Below, piece after piece: positions 49,901 through 62,707 of a DNA stretch of 64,000 nucleotides (position 1 is the first letter of the stretch; each line of letters starts with the position of its first letter). Made by a program: the position numbers and the translations under genes. The stretch covers positions 3,522,501 to 3,586,500 of the forward strand of contig CM052360.1 of assembly GCA_028551475.1 (NCBI GenBank). The letters are read 5' to 3'. The notes below the pieces were generated by a model, which worked only from the letters and a program-made list of their open reading frames with translations, was not told the origin of the DNA and ran no database searches. The stretch comes from Casuarina equisetifolia. Its lineage: Eukaryota > Streptophyta > Magnoliopsida > Fagales > Casuarinaceae.

Positions 49901-52641
49901 ACTCTCCTGATCTTTCTTTTCTTCGTGCTTTCAGTTATACCATTTTTCCTTATTTGCACCCCTATGCTCCTCATAAACTGTCTCCTCGCTCTCGTCCTTG
50001 TATTTTTCTTGGTTATCCTCTAGGTTACCGTGGCTACCGTTGCTACTACCCTTACACCCATTGTTTCTACATCACTGTTGATGCTCTATTTAATAAGTCT
50101 ACTTTCTCGTTTGTCCACCTCTCTTCTCCCTCTCCTTCCTCCCTCCTCCTAACCTTCTCCTATTTCTCTTCCTTTTTTTTCGTCCCCTCCACCCTTTGTG
50201 CCTCACTCCTTTACTTCCTCCCGTTTCTCCTCTTTCTCCCTTCCTTCCTTTCCTTCCTCTTCTCCTCCTTCTTCCCCACTCCCTACCCTTCCCTCTTCCT
50301 CTTTACACCTTACTCTCACTCCTTCTATCCCTTGTCATCTTATGACCACCCTGTCTTAAAGATGGCACTGTCACCTATTGGACCCTTACCCGCAATCACA
50401 CCTTCGCTCTCACTGCCCAGACTCATCCTTACCCTGAACCCACTTCCTTTACCCAGGCCTCTTGTGACCCCCACTGGCATTCTGCCATGGTCACTGAGTA
50501 TGATGTTCTAATCTAGAACCATACCTGGGATCTTGTTCCTTTACCCTTTTATGCTCACCTTATTGGTTGTAAGTGAGTTTACAAGGTTAAACTTCATTCG
50601 GATGGTTCTCTTGAACGGTACAAAGCCCGACTTGTTGCTAAAGGCTTTCACCAGCAGCCTGGCCTTGACTATACAGAGACTTTTAGCCTCATGGCTAAAC
50701 CAATTACCATTCGCATCGTCATTGCCTCGGCATACTCTCGCAGCTGGGATATTCGGCAATTGGATATCTCCAACGCCTTTTTACATGGCACTCTCTCCGA
50801 GGAGGTCTACATGCTTCAGGCCCTTAGTTTTCAGGATCCCTTTCACCCTCATCATGTTTGCCAACTTCACCAGTCACTATATGGGCTTAAACAAGCCCCC
50901 CGTGCTTGGTACCAACACCTTAGTGCCTTTTTACTGTCTCTGGGCTTCTCTATCTCTGCTGCCGACACTTCTCTTTTTCTTCTCCATACTTCTCATTACA
51001 GTTGTGTGATCCTTGTATATGTTGATGATATTTTACTTACGGGCTCTCCCTAAGCCCCTATCTGTGCTCTTCTTATAGCCTTGCAGTAAGAGTTCGCTAT
51101 TAAAGATCTTAGTCTTCTCCACTACTTCCTTAGTGTGGAAGCTCACTTCACCTCCTAGGGCTTGTTTCTCCATCAGGGGAAGTTCACCCATGAAATTTTT
51201 GCTCGTGCTCACATGACCAATGCCCGTGGTGTCTCCACATCGTGTACCACTATTGAGCCTCTTTCACAACCCACTGGTGAGCCTCTCCCTGATCCTCATC
51301 AGTATAAGAGTATTGTGGGCGCCCTCCAGTATCTCACTCTTACTTACTCGGACATCACTTATGAAGTCAACACCACCTGCCAGTTTATTCATGCTCCCAC
51401 CACTGCGCACTAGCAAGTTGTGAAGTGTATCCTTTGATATTTGGCAGACACTCCTCACTATAGGCTCTTTTTCACTTGCTATCCCTCTACTGCTCTTCAT
51501 GCCTCTTTCGATGCTAGTTGGGCTGGCGACCATGACGATCGCCATTCTGTTGGTGGTTTTCGTGTCTTCCTCGGCTCCAATCTCATTTCCTGGTGCTCGC
51601 ATAAACAGCAAACTGTAGCTCGCTCCAGCACTAAAGCTGAGTACAAATGCCTTATAGATATTACTTCTGAAGTCATTTGGATTAAGTATCTTCTTTGAGA
51701 TCTTCGAGCTCTCCCTCCTCATCCTCCTACACTCTGGTGTAACAATCTTTCTGCCCTTTATCTTGCCACTAATCCTGTCTTCCATGCTCGCACCAAACAC
51801 ATCGAGATTGACTACTACTTCATTCGGGAGCGCTTTCTCTACGATCAGCTACTCATTCAGTTTATCTCCTCTGCTGATCAACTTGCGGACATCTTCACCA
51901 AAGGTCTCTCTACGACATGCGTTTCTTCTTTGAGATCCAAGCTGACTATTCATTCTGACCAATCAACTTGTGGGGGGCTGTTAACTTTACACACACCTAC
52001 ACCTACACCTACACCTACACCTACACACATGGTCACATCACTTACCTCCTCATGAGTACCCTAGACCTATAGGGGTACCAATATCTTTGAATTACTTTGT
52101 ATAAACATACACCGTGTATACTATTTTTTCCCGTGAGAGAAAATACAATTTGGTTTTCAACTGAATCTTCCTTTTTCCTTCTTCCTCTCCAAATCTTTTA
52201 CGGCTGAAGTATTTCTGAAGGTCATGTAATTGTTTCTATTCAATCAATCAAGCAAAAAGTTTTCCCATTGTTATTTTCCTTCACCATTACTTCCTTTCTA
52301 TTTCCTGTTATAGGATCTTTTTACCTTTTTGTGAAGAGGGCTCTCGTAAATTTCAGGAAAATCAATTGCAAAATTATTGGGTGAACCTTTGTCAGTGACT
52401 AAAGGTTCAGTAAAATGATGCTACATTCATTATTCAGTTTTTTTTTCACTTAAAAACCAAAGAATTGAATTGTAAATAATCATACAGGATTACGGAATTT
52501 GTAGGGCTGGGCATCTTGCTTGCTCTGTGGTGCTTACTTTTGGAGGGTGGAATTTGGACCTCAGCAATTGGGCTTCGAAGGCATTTGCACAGCAGGAAAA
52601 ATTGGCTGCTTGAAGGCGGTGGTACTAAACCTGGGTGGTAG
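46301..52641 (+). CDS. Hypothetical small membrane protein, copy 2; intron holds copia element
   Basis: Possible exons are 46301-46356 (ATG just after a telo-box-like aaaccctaag) and 52488-52641. Joined at GT..AG borders they give 69 codons: [19 protein letters not shown], then [20 protein letters not shown] and a basic end [12 protein letters not shown]. One hydrophobic helix is predicted at about residues 24-38. The splice borders and flanking intron sequence are conserved with copy 1, but the reading frame is not, and a 50-codon open stretch is not rare by chance. The intron has been enlarged to 6.1 kb by a copia insertion. No known family was recognised, and a non-coding transcript is equally possible. 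Confidence 0.3.
47080..47297 (+). repeat. 5' LTR of the copia element
   Basis: This LTR is 218 bases, with TGTTAATTGTACACACACC at the start and ccggtca at the end. It contains ctttgtataaacatacac (TATA-like) and aligns along its length with the 3' LTR. Confidence 0.92.
47312..47323 (+). other. Primer binding site of the copia element
   Basis: TGGTATCGAGCC lies 14 bases after the 5' LTR and resembles the initiator tRNA-Met complement TGGTATCAGAGC with changes in the second half. The gap is longer than usual, which may reflect decay. Confidence 0.7.
47902..48694 (+). pseudogene. Copia gag remnant with damaged zinc knuckle
   Basis: The Gag-like region is Pro/Ser/His-rich. The CCHC knuckle at 48376-48417 reads [14 protein letters not shown]; the second metal-binding Cys position is Tyr (TAT in place of TGT). 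The upstream part of gag (about 47450-47900) is interrupted by stops. Confidence 0.8.
48783..49910 (+). pseudogene. Copia protease, pre-integrase and integrase remnants
   Basis: The protease block [11 protein letters not shown] (Asp of the DSG/A triad kept, Gly changed to Ser) lies near 48850-48885. [12 protein letters not shown] is near 49255-49290. Integrase-like blocks (FDVx[18 protein letters not shown]) run from about 49430 to 49890. Several in-frame stops separate them. Confidence 0.85.
49911..50574 (+). other. Copia integrase to reverse transcriptase linker
   Basis: The linker is pyrimidine-rich (long CTCCTT tracts), typical of the Ser/Pro-rich linker of copia polyproteins. It is broken by stops, and no domain was identified. 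Confidence 0.6.
50575..51053 (+). pseudogene. Copia reverse transcriptase remnant
   Basis: Recognisable blocks are [42 protein letters not shown] and the catalytic YVDD at 51018-51029. The frame is open from about 50583 until a stop at 51051-51053, after which RNase H continues in pieces. Confidence 0.92.
51162..51940 (+). pseudogene. Copia RNase H remnant
   Basis: Blocks include [38 protein letters not shown] and [15 protein letters not shown], followed by H-rich sequence up to the polypurine tract. Stops interrupt the frame near 51413 and 51698. Confidence 0.88.
51968..51978 (+). other. Polypurine tract of the copia element
   Basis: The G-run in cttgtggggggc directly precedes the 3' LTR start TGTTAA. 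Confidence 0.75.
51979..52224 (+). repeat. 3' LTR of the copia element
   Basis: This LTR is 246 bases, longer than the 5' copy mainly because of extra CCTACA units near its start (about five against two). It is otherwise collinear with the 5' LTR, with scattered differences. Confidence 0.92.
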
Positions 52642-53612
52642 TTTACAATCACACTCACCAAATTCTATATGCCGGGGAGAGTTAGTATTGTTCCGATTAA
52701 TATTTTGCTATGTTCAGATAAATAAATCGGAAACGGATTACTTATTTAGCAAGAAACATACAAAGCAAAGGCCTGAGGAAGCAAAGCGTCACGTAATTAT
52801 CTATTGACTCTGTTGATTTTATTAATAAATTTTCATGGACAAAAGGAATACATACTTTATAAATCTTGGCTTATCATTGTTGATATCACAGAATTAGAAA
52901 ACCAGAGTGTGAGAATCTTTCAATTCTACGGCTTTTGGGTCTACATGTTTCACGGTCCAACACTTCAGATGATAATCCAAAAAGCTTGAGAAGTATATAT
53001 ATATGTTGGCTATCCTTGGCTGGGCTGAACTTGCACAAAAAGTAAAATACCGGGGAAGCTTAAGTTGAAGACTTCTTGTAGATGATTAGATCTAGGACCA
53101 TTAAGGGACTCTCATTTTTGGGGATGACATCTTTAGCCATACATTCTCAGGAAAATAGGACGGTCATTCTGTCGAGTGTGAAAGGATGTACGTTTCCTCT
53201 CTCATTTCTTTAGCAAACTAGTTCTGAAAATCAGCAGTTGGTCTGACCATTACACAAAAATTTAATTTGACTTCCATAGCCCCTACGGACAACAGGTTTT
53301 GATAATCCTTTTGCCCTCCAGTTGGCAGCCATTGCAGGTCTGAAAGCATGGAAAAGAAAAAAAGAAAAACGTCTAAAAAAATTGCTCGAATGACCAACAG
53401 AAATATACTATTCTCATGGTCGTACAAGGTGTGGTACTTCAAGAGCTGTCAAGCTCATCTCAGGAGGATAAGAGCAGCGGTAACACCCAGGCACCTCAAG
53501 GTGATGGTTTGGTCAGAGATGGTTTTTGAATTTTTTTTGCAGCAATTCAAACCGCTTTGCTGGAGAGGTAGAAAGTCAATGATGAACAGCCTAAGACAAT
53601 CTGATGATGTTC
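52642..53612. other. Intergenic between the unidentified locus and the inhibitor cluster
   Basis: No gene was recognised. 52720-53220 is unique AT-rich sequence. From 53309 onwards the sequence is repeated at about 59760 (tgccctccag.tggcagcc) and forms the left edge of the inhibitor duplication. Confidence 0.55.
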
Positions 53613-53620
53613 TATAAGTA
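53613..53620 (+). promoter_or_regulatory. TATA box of inhibitor gene A
   Basis: TATAAGTA lies 81 bases before the start codon. The same element is kept in gene C at 60066-60073. Confidence 0.65.
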
Positions 53621-53693
53621 CCCATCTCTTCACCCGATCAATACAACACAAATAAACCATCATCGATATCAGAGAGTAAAGAAGAAGGGAAGA

Positions 53694-53998
53694 ATGGCAT
53701 CGGATGAGTGTGAAGGTAATGAAAATATAATGATAGTTGTTCGTATACACCAGTTATATTGTATGTGTTTCTGATCTAGCTTGACCCTTTCTGAGCCTGT
53801 GCAGGTAAGAGTTCATGGCCGGAGCTCGTCGGAGTCCAAGGGACAGTTGCGGAGTCGACAATCGAGAGGGAGAATACTCTTGTCGATGCTGAGATCGTGG
53901 AAGAAGGATCAAGTGTCACTACTGACTTCCGCTGCGACAGGGTCTGGGTTTGGGTCGATGAAAGTGGCAACGTTACAAGGGTTCCCACCATTGGATAG
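53694..53998 (+). CDS. Potato inhibitor I family protease inhibitor, gene A
   Basis: Exons 53694-53715 and 53805-53998 give 71 codons plus stop. The product starts MASDECEGKSSWPELVGVQG and has the inhibitor I core (ATIEREN-like TIERENTLVDAEIVEEG), the binding-loop end DFRCDRVWVWVD and the terminal VPTIG. By alignment with eglin c and CI-2 (V-T-P1-D/E), the predicted reactive-site residue P1 is Thr (SVTTDFR). There is no signal peptide, as in many short dicot members. These proteins inhibit serine proteases of insects and pathogens and are often wound- or ethylene-induced. The single intron splits the Gly codon after CE, as in the other three copies. Confidence 0.93.
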
Positions 53999-55924
53999 GA
54001 GGGCTTACCCTGGACTTGAAGCTGCTTTTATCGTTTAGCGATGTTATTGTAATAAGTTGTACTAGAAGACATTAAGATTTGTATTTAATATGTGATGTAT
54101 TGGAAACAAAGCGCTTTATGGTCTTTGTAAAACACTAAGTATTTGAAAACTAAATAAGACTGGCTTGTAATGTTTTGTGTAATGTTCAGTTTGGAAATGG
54201 TTGTTCGAATCTCCTATCCTTGTTGCACAGGTAGAAATTCTGGATGAAAATTCAAGAAGCGGAGCAGAAGAATCAATTAGCTACATTATTATACTATTAT
54301 AGCAAAAGATCCAATTTTTCATAAGAGGACAAAGTAAAGCAAAATTGGTTTTCACGTCGTAAAGATCAACACAAAGGAGCAATCTATGAATATCTTTACA
54401 AAATTATTATGCCATAAACATCTTTCGTATTTATTAGAAAAGCTTGACATTCTTGACACATATAAACCACTAACTTGAGGAGGATTATGGGAGATACAAA
54501 GGACAATGAGGGGAATTTTCATTATTTCCCTTCTATTTGGGGATATTCTTTTTCCACTTGGAGTTCATATGTATGGAAAAGAATAGTTGTAATATTTTAT
54601 TCATTGCATTCCTTAATTGTATTTAGACTTATTTGTTTTCCGTAGATAGGTCTCTTGTACATTTATTTATAGTTGTACATTGATAATGCTAAACCGTAAC
54701 CAAGTGAATACAATTTCTTTGTTTCAATTATTATTGTCTAAACCTAGCTGCCTTCAGGTCTTTGGACAGTAGATATTAATAAACTAAGAAAGTAGTTTAT
54801 GAAGAAATATTTTTATTAAGTTAGTGTCTTGATATTTTTAGTTAACATGGGTTTCTTTTTTTTTTTTTTATAATTTTTAACATGGTATTAGAGTGTGTGA
54901 TTGTGCTTAATTCAAGAACCCACATGGTAAGAGAATATGTTAAACAAGCAATGTGAAGTTATTATCCTAAGTTCTCTTTTCAATTTTTTTGCCCATGATC
55001 AAAGATGAGAAGTGTTTTTGTACACTTGGGACAAGAGAAAGTTTTAGGCCTTACATGAGAGATATAATAGCTTAAAAGAATTATTTATAAAAAGATAAAT
55101 TTATTTATTTAATATCATAGAGTTTTAAGTTGGATAAGATTTAGATGATATTCATTACTGTTACTTTTACACATTAATAACTAGATGAATTTTTTCGTCA
55201 ATTTTGAATAAAGTACTTATCTGTTATGGAAACAAAGCAAGTAAATATGAATCTTGGCTTGTAAGTCCACTGCTGATAGATGTTAATTTTGAAAGAGTAG
55301 CAAGTTTTAACTTATTTATTCTTCTTTAGCTGAATGAGAGCTTTCAATACTTTTACCGTTCAAACTTGGACGTTTCAAAACCTCTAATTCGATATTGCGT
55401 GCCTCGCAACGAAGCCCCTTCTCCAAAACTCTCCTCCTTTCCTGATAAGGATCTAGTACCGCTTCTTGGTTGGCAGTACCTGTAATCTTGCCCATAACAA
55501 AACCATGGGGGAAAGCGTGAGGGAAATGACTAGTTCTCCGCGTGAAAGTTGGACCAGAAAAGTATAAGAAGCTTAGGTTTATAGATAAGGAACATGTAGA
55601 CTCTTAGTTTCGTGGATGGGATAGGATATGATCGCCTGAATCCTGTAAGAGAAACTGTGTTCGACTTTGCTTACAAACTGCATTAATTCACATACAAGCA
55701 GATACGCGATTACACTTAAACTATTTATTATGACTTCTACCTTGCGGTGTCAAAGATTTCATCCTTCAACTACACTTAAACTAATACTGTGTTCATACCA
55801 ACTTGACAAGTTAAACTTCAGTTTTCTCTTCGAAGATATCTCACGAAGAAAAACAGAAAATTCAAACCCAAGGCTTGAATCCGGGTAGTCAATAATGACC
55901 AACAGCAAGTTGACGACGATACTC
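53999..55924. other. Spacer between inhibitor genes A and B
   Basis: AT-rich sequence without coding signal. Most of it is repeated at 60454-62330, with a few hundred bases of differences including indels near 55200-55300. It contains the gene A 3' UTR and gene B promoter. Confidence 0.7.
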
Positions 55925-55932
55925 TATAAATA
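55925..55932 (+). promoter_or_regulatory. TATA box of inhibitor gene B
   Basis: TATAAATA lies about 80 bases before the start codon. The matching place before gene D is TACAAATA. Confidence 0.7.
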
Positions 55933-56009
55933 CCCGTCTTCTCTCCTAATCAGTATCTGCATCATAAATCGAAGCATTGTCAATATAAAGGGTGAAGGAA
56001 AAGGAAGAA

Positions 56010-56299
56010 ATGACATCAGAGTGTGAAGGTAAAGCGAGTATACACCAGCTTTAAATGTAATATTGAATTGATCTGATCTGATACAGGTGTTTTGAGCCTT
56101 TGCAGGTAAGAATTCTTGGCCTGAGCTCGTCGGAGTGCAAGGGACGGTTGCTGAGGGAATCATTGAGAGGGAGAATCCTGTTGTCGATGCTGTGATCGTG
56201 CCAGAAGGGTCAGCTGTTATACAAAACTTCCGTTGCGACAGGGTCTGGGTTTGGGTTGATAAAGATGGCGTCGTTTATAAGGTCCCCAAGATAGGGTAG
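56010..56299 (+). CDS. Potato inhibitor I family protease inhibitor, gene B
   Basis: Exons 56010-56028 and 56106-56299 give 70 codons plus stop. Core blocks are NSWPELVGVQGTVAEGIIE, RENPVVDAVIVPEGSAV and FRCDRVWVWVDKDGVVYKVP. The predicted P1-P1' pair is Gln-Asn (VIQNFR), unlike the usual hydrophobic or basic P1 followed by Asp/Glu, so target range or activity may differ from genes A and C. Structure and intron position are otherwise the same. Confidence 0.93.
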
Positions 56300-57228
<929 letters not shown>

Positions 57229-57989
57229 TGATGCCTGGGTTGGTGAGTGGATTCTCTGACCCATTATTGCTGGGTTTCGTTGGAAATGAAATTCCGAGAT
57301 TTCATAGATGATGGCTAAGTGGGTTTTGATTCTTTTACCTCACCTGAAAAACCGGAAGGAACCTTTTTCAGAAAAGTAAATTTTGTGAATTCATTATTGA
57401 GCTAATTACAACTGAAATATCTGAATATTATGATTTATATATTTGTGACAGTGTGTATAAATGTATGTCGCCAATTTCTGGATCGCAACAAAAAGATCCT
57501 ACTTTTGCAATGCTTGGTTGTAAGTTTCTTTCAAAACGGCATAATATGCATATATAAACAGTATAAAGTTGTTGGAACAAGCTCCCATTTCAGGTAGATA
57601 ACCCAAAAAATTGTGAGCTTATAATTATGGGCTCCCACTTTCTTACTGAATTGGTTTTTTTTTTAAAGAAATTGTGTGACCCTAATAATGAAACCATTAG
57701 TGGTATCATAGTCCAATGACACTGGGCCAAATACTATCATATCAGCACCCAGCCTAAAACAAAATAAAAATAAGATTAGCTGACTCAAGAGTTGATGTGT
57801 GACAATAGATTGTTGGAACATGCTCCTTCATTGGGTAGATAATCCAAAAATTATGAGTTTATAACTGTGGGTTCTCACTTCCTTATTGAACCAATTGTTT
57901 TAAAGAATTGTGGGTTTACACTATCCAAGTCAAGTAGAAGCTTAAATTTTCTGATTAGAGTGGTCTCGAATCCCAAGGGATGTGCTTGA

Positions 57990-58175
<186 letters not shown>

Positions 58176-58367
58176 TAACTCTTATCTTGTCATTATATGA
58201 GCCCTGTACTTCTTAGGAAACTTATATGCTATGAAGCCAATTCGCCAGAGTTAAACATGGAGTCAACTCATCATTATTTCTGCAGTATGTAGTGTATAGA
58301 AATGGCTGGGGTTGCTTTAGTTTGATTTCATTTTCCTGATGGCTATTTCACTGCTTACTTAAGCTAG

Positions 58368-58368
<1 letters not shown>

Positions 58369-58419
<51 letters not shown>
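58369..58419. repeat. (CT)n microsatellite in reductase intron 2
   Basis: About 25 uninterrupted CT units, followed by a C-rich stretch. Confidence 0.97.
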
Positions 58420-58421
<2 letters not shown>

Positions 58422-59383
58422 TCCCCCCACGCCCTCCCTCTCCCTCTCCCTCTTTCCCAAGATTCTTATGTTCATGTGAATGGAATATGAACTTATCCAA
58501 TCTTACGTCCCTTTATTTTTTTATTTTTTTATTTTTGGGGGCATGAATTGGCTCAGGTGCTTTTCCATAAGAAACTTGTTACAGTGTCAACTCCTTTGTT
58601 GAATTTGGGCATGGAGTTGAGCCGTTTGAATTCGGCTAGTTATAATTAGTTTAAAGATTGCTCATGGCGAGTAATTTTCCACGGCTCTTGATTATGCTCT
58701 CTTTCTTGTTGCTAAAGCATATATAACATATTATTTGTAGGGATACCTGGTTTGTTTGCTTATGCGGGGTTTTATGAGATTTATTCTCCGACAAAAAGAG
58801 AGTATGTCTTTGTTTCAACAGCTTGTTGGACAGTTTGCAAAGTTGTTGGGTTGTTATGTTGTTGGAAGCGCTGGAAGTCAAGAAAATGTGCTTTATTTTG
58901 GCTTTTTTTAATAGTTTCATTTTTTCTTGTTGTCTATATCTTTTTGGAAAGTGTTTGTATAGATATTTGTGATGATGGGAAGCTTAGAAACGTTGATATA
59001 TTTGTACATTTGCTTATGGTTTGAGTTGAAATGATATTTTCTGTGTAGAACCCTATAAAGAGAAAGTTCTATCTTACTTTTAGCATTTTTAACTATTTCA
59101 ATTGTTAAAAGAAGTTTTGTTGTCTAATTCCCATATTTATCCTCTATTATATGGTTTTGCTTAAATGAAATTTGTTGTTGTGTCCTTGATTTTTTGTAAA
59201 GGTTTATAGAAACATTTAACCTTCATTTTCATTTTCACGCCAAATAAAATATATGAATCTATCTCTTTTTTGTTTGTATTGACAGTAAATTAGACTTGGT
59301 AAGATAAATTTACCATTTATCTAAAAAAAACAATATTTTCTGTTTTGTATCAATAATCCCACATTTCTTCTATGAAAAATTAG

Positions 59384-59715
<332 letters not shown>

Positions 59716-60147
59716 GTGAGTGGATTCTCTGATCGGTGAATTGCGTATATGGACTCCAAATGCCCTCCAGCTGGCAGCCATTGCAGGTCTGAAAGCATGG
59801 AAAAGAAAAGAAAAGAAAAAAGGCTAAAAAAATTGCTCGAATGACCGACAGGCATGTACTATTCTCATGGTCGTACAAGGCGAGTTACTTCAAGAGCTGT
59901 CAAGCTCATCGCAGTCGGATAAGAGCAGCGGAAACACGCAGGCACCCCAAGGCCACGTTTTGGTCAGAGATGTTTTCTGAATATTTTTTTGCAGTTATTC
60001 AAACCTCTTTGCTGGAGATGTAGAAAGTCAATGATGAACAGCCCTAAGCTAATCTGACAATGTTCTATAAGTACCCATCTCTTCAACCGATCAATGCAAC
60101 ACAGACAAAACCATCCTCTATATCAGAGAGTAAAGAAGAAGGGAAGA

Positions 60148-60453
60148 ATGGCATCGGATGAGTGTGAAGGTAATGAAAATATAACCATAGTTGTTCGTAT
60201 AAACCCGTTATATTGTATGTGTTTTCTGATATAACTTGAGTCTTTGTGAGCCTGTGCAGGTAAGAGTTCATGGCCGGAGCTCGTCGGAGTCCAAGGGACA
60301 GTTGCGGAGGCGACAATCGAGAGGGAGAATACTCTTGTCGATGCTAAGATCGTGGAAGAAGGATCAGGTGTCACTAAAGACTTCCGCTGCGACAGGGTCT
60401 GGGTTTGGGTCGATGAAAGTGGCAACGTTACAAGGGTCCCCACCATTGGATAG
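60148..60453 (+). CDS. Potato inhibitor I family protease inhibitor, gene C
   Basis: Exons 60148-60169 and 60260-60453 give 71 codons plus stop. The gene is the counterpart of A and near-identical, but the predicted P1 is Lys (GVTKDFR) where A has Thr, and the core has AEATIEREN where A has AESTIEREN. A Lys P1 predicts trypsin-like targets. The TATA element TATAAGTA (60066-60073) is kept. Confidence 0.93.
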
Positions 60454-62332
60454 GAGGGCTTTACCCAGGACTTGAAGCTGCTTTTATCATTTAGCAGTGT
60501 TATTGTAATAAGATGTACGAGAAGACAGCAAGATTTGTACTCAATATGTGATGTATTGGAAGCAAAGTGCTTTATGGTCTTTGTAAAACGTTTTACGTAT
60601 TTGAAAACTAAATAAGACTGGCTTGTAATGTTTTGTGTAATCTTCAGTTTGGAAATGGTTGTTCGAATCCCCTATCCTTGTTGCACAAGTAGAAATTCTG
60701 GGATGAAAATTCGAGAAGCGGAGCAGAAGAATCAATTAGCTGCATTATTCTACTATTATAGCAAAGAATCCAATTTTTCAGAAGAGGACAAAGCAAAAAA
60801 AAATTGGTTTTCACGTCATAAACATCAGCACAAAGGAGCAATCTATGAATATCTTTACAAAATTATTATGCCATAAACATCTTTCGTATTTATTAGAAAA
60901 GCTTGACTTTCTACATATAAACCCTAACTTGAGGAGGATAATTGGAGATACAAAGGACAATGAGGAGAATTTGCATTATTTCCCTTTTATATGAGGATAT
61001 TCTTTTTCCACTGGAGTTCATGTGTATGGAAAAGAATAGTTGTAATATTTTATTCATTGCATTCTTTGATTGTATTTAGAATTATTTGTTTTCCTTAGAT
61101 AGGTCTCTTTTACATTTATTTATAATTGTACATTGATAATGTAAAACCATAGCCATTGAATACAATTTCTTTGCTTCAATTATTATTGTCTAAATCTAGC
61201 TGCCTTCAAATCTTTGTATAGTTGATATACTAAACTAAGAAAGTAGTTTATGAAGAAATTTTTTTATTTACTTAAAGTTTTGATATTTTAAGTTAGATAT
61301 TGGCTCTTTTTTATAATTTTTAACATGGTATCAAAGTATATAATTATACTTAAGTGAAAAACCTATATGGTAAGCGAACATGTTAAATAAGCAATATAAA
61401 ATTATCATCCTACATTGTTAGATGGTTCTATTAAGAACCTAAGTTCTATTTTCTGTTTTTTTTGCTTGCAATCAAGATGAGAAGTGTTTTTGCACACTTG
61501 GGACAAAAGAAAGTTTTAGGCCTTACATGAGAAATATAATAGCTTAAAAGAGTTATTTACAAAAAGATTAGTTCATTTATTTATATCCTAGAGTTTTAAG
61601 TTGGATAAGATTTAGATGATCTTCATTGTTGTCACCTTTGAACATTAATAACAAAGGAATTTTTTGAAAGAGTAGCAAGTTTTAATTTATTTTTTCTTTT
61701 TTAGCTGAATAAGAGCTTTCAATACTTTTACCATTCAAATTTGGACGTCTCAAGCCTCATGTCAGCTATCCTTCACACTAACTAAAAAATGCGTCTGAAA
61801 TACCAATAAAGATGAAGATCCAAAACTCTCCTGCTTTCCCAACAAGGATCTAATACCGCTTCTTGGTTGGCGGAACCCGCAGTCTTTGCCATAGCAAAAC
61901 CATGGAGGAAAGCTGAATCGAATACGTGAGGTAATGACTAGTTCTCCGCGTGGAAGTTGGACCAGAAAAGTATAAAAAGCTTAAATTATTGATAAGGAAC
62001 ATGTGGACTCATAATTTCGTGGATAGGATAGGATATGATCGCCTGAATCGTGTAAGAGAAACTGGGTTCGACTTCGCTTACAAACTGCTTTAATTCACAT
62101 ACAAGCAGATACGCGATTACACTTAAAACTATTTATTATGACTTCTACCGTGCGGTGTCAAAGATTCCTTCCTTCAACTACACATAAAACTAATAGTGTT
62201 CATAACAACTTGACAAGTTAAACTTTAGTTTTCTCTTCGAAGATATCTCACGAAGAAAAACAGAAAATTCAAACTCCAAGGCTTGAATCCGGGTAGTCAA
62301 TAATGACCAACAACAAGTTGACGATGATGCTC
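60454..62332. other. Spacer between inhibitor genes C and D
   Basis: This is the repeat of the A-B spacer. AT-rich, with no coding signal. Small indels relative to unit 1, for example near 61640-61690. Confidence 0.7.
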
Positions 62333-62340
62333 TACAAATA
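62333..62340 (+). promoter_or_regulatory. Altered TATA element of inhibitor gene D
   Basis: TACAAATA stands where gene B has TATAAATA, with otherwise matching flanks (ctc.a.aaatac.cgtcttctctcc). Confidence 0.65.
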
Positions 62341-62417
62341 CTCGTCTTCTCTCCTAATCAGTATCTGCATCATAAATCGAAGCATTGTCAATATAAAGGG
62401 TGAAGGAAAAGGAAGAA

Positions 62418-62707
62418 ATGGCATCGGAGTGTGAAGGTAAAGAGACTATACACCAGTTTTAAATGTAATATTGAATTGATCTGATCTGATACAGGTGTTT
62501 TGAGCCTTTGCAGGTAAGAATTCTTGGCCTGAGCTCGTCGGAGTGCAAGGGACGGTTGCTGAGGGAATCATTGAGAGGGAGAATCCTGTTGTCGATGCTG
62601 TGATCGTGCCAGAAGGGTCAGCTGTTATACAAAACTTCCGTTGCGACAGGGTCTGGGTTTGGGCTGATAAAGATGGCGTCGTTTATAAGGTCCCCAAGAT
62701 AGGGTAG
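62418..62707 (+). CDS. Potato inhibitor I family protease inhibitor, gene D
   Basis: Exons 62418-62436 and 62514-62707 give 70 codons plus stop. The gene is the counterpart of B, with MASECEGKNSWPELVGVQG, the same Gln-Asn predicted reactive site (VIQNFR) and one visible core change, WVWVDKDG to WVWADKDG. The coding part is intact, though its TATA element is altered. Confidence 0.92.

Larger units (their letters stand above)
47080..52224 (+). mobile_element. Ty1/copia LTR retrotransposon, full length but decayed
   Basis: The element is bounded by a 6-base target-site duplication TGTAAT (47074-47079 and 52225-52230) and by LTRs starting TGTTAA and ending GGTCA. Inside, in copia order, are a gag zinc knuckle, a protease active-site block ([11 protein letters not shown]), a GAG pre-integrase block ([12 protein letters not shown]), integrase, reverse transcriptase and RNase H. 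In-frame stops and frame changes occur in gag, integrase and between integrase and reverse transcriptase, so it cannot encode an intact polyprotein. It lies in the sense direction inside the intron of the unidentified locus copy 2. The two LTRs differ at many bases, so the insertion is not recent. Confidence 0.96.
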
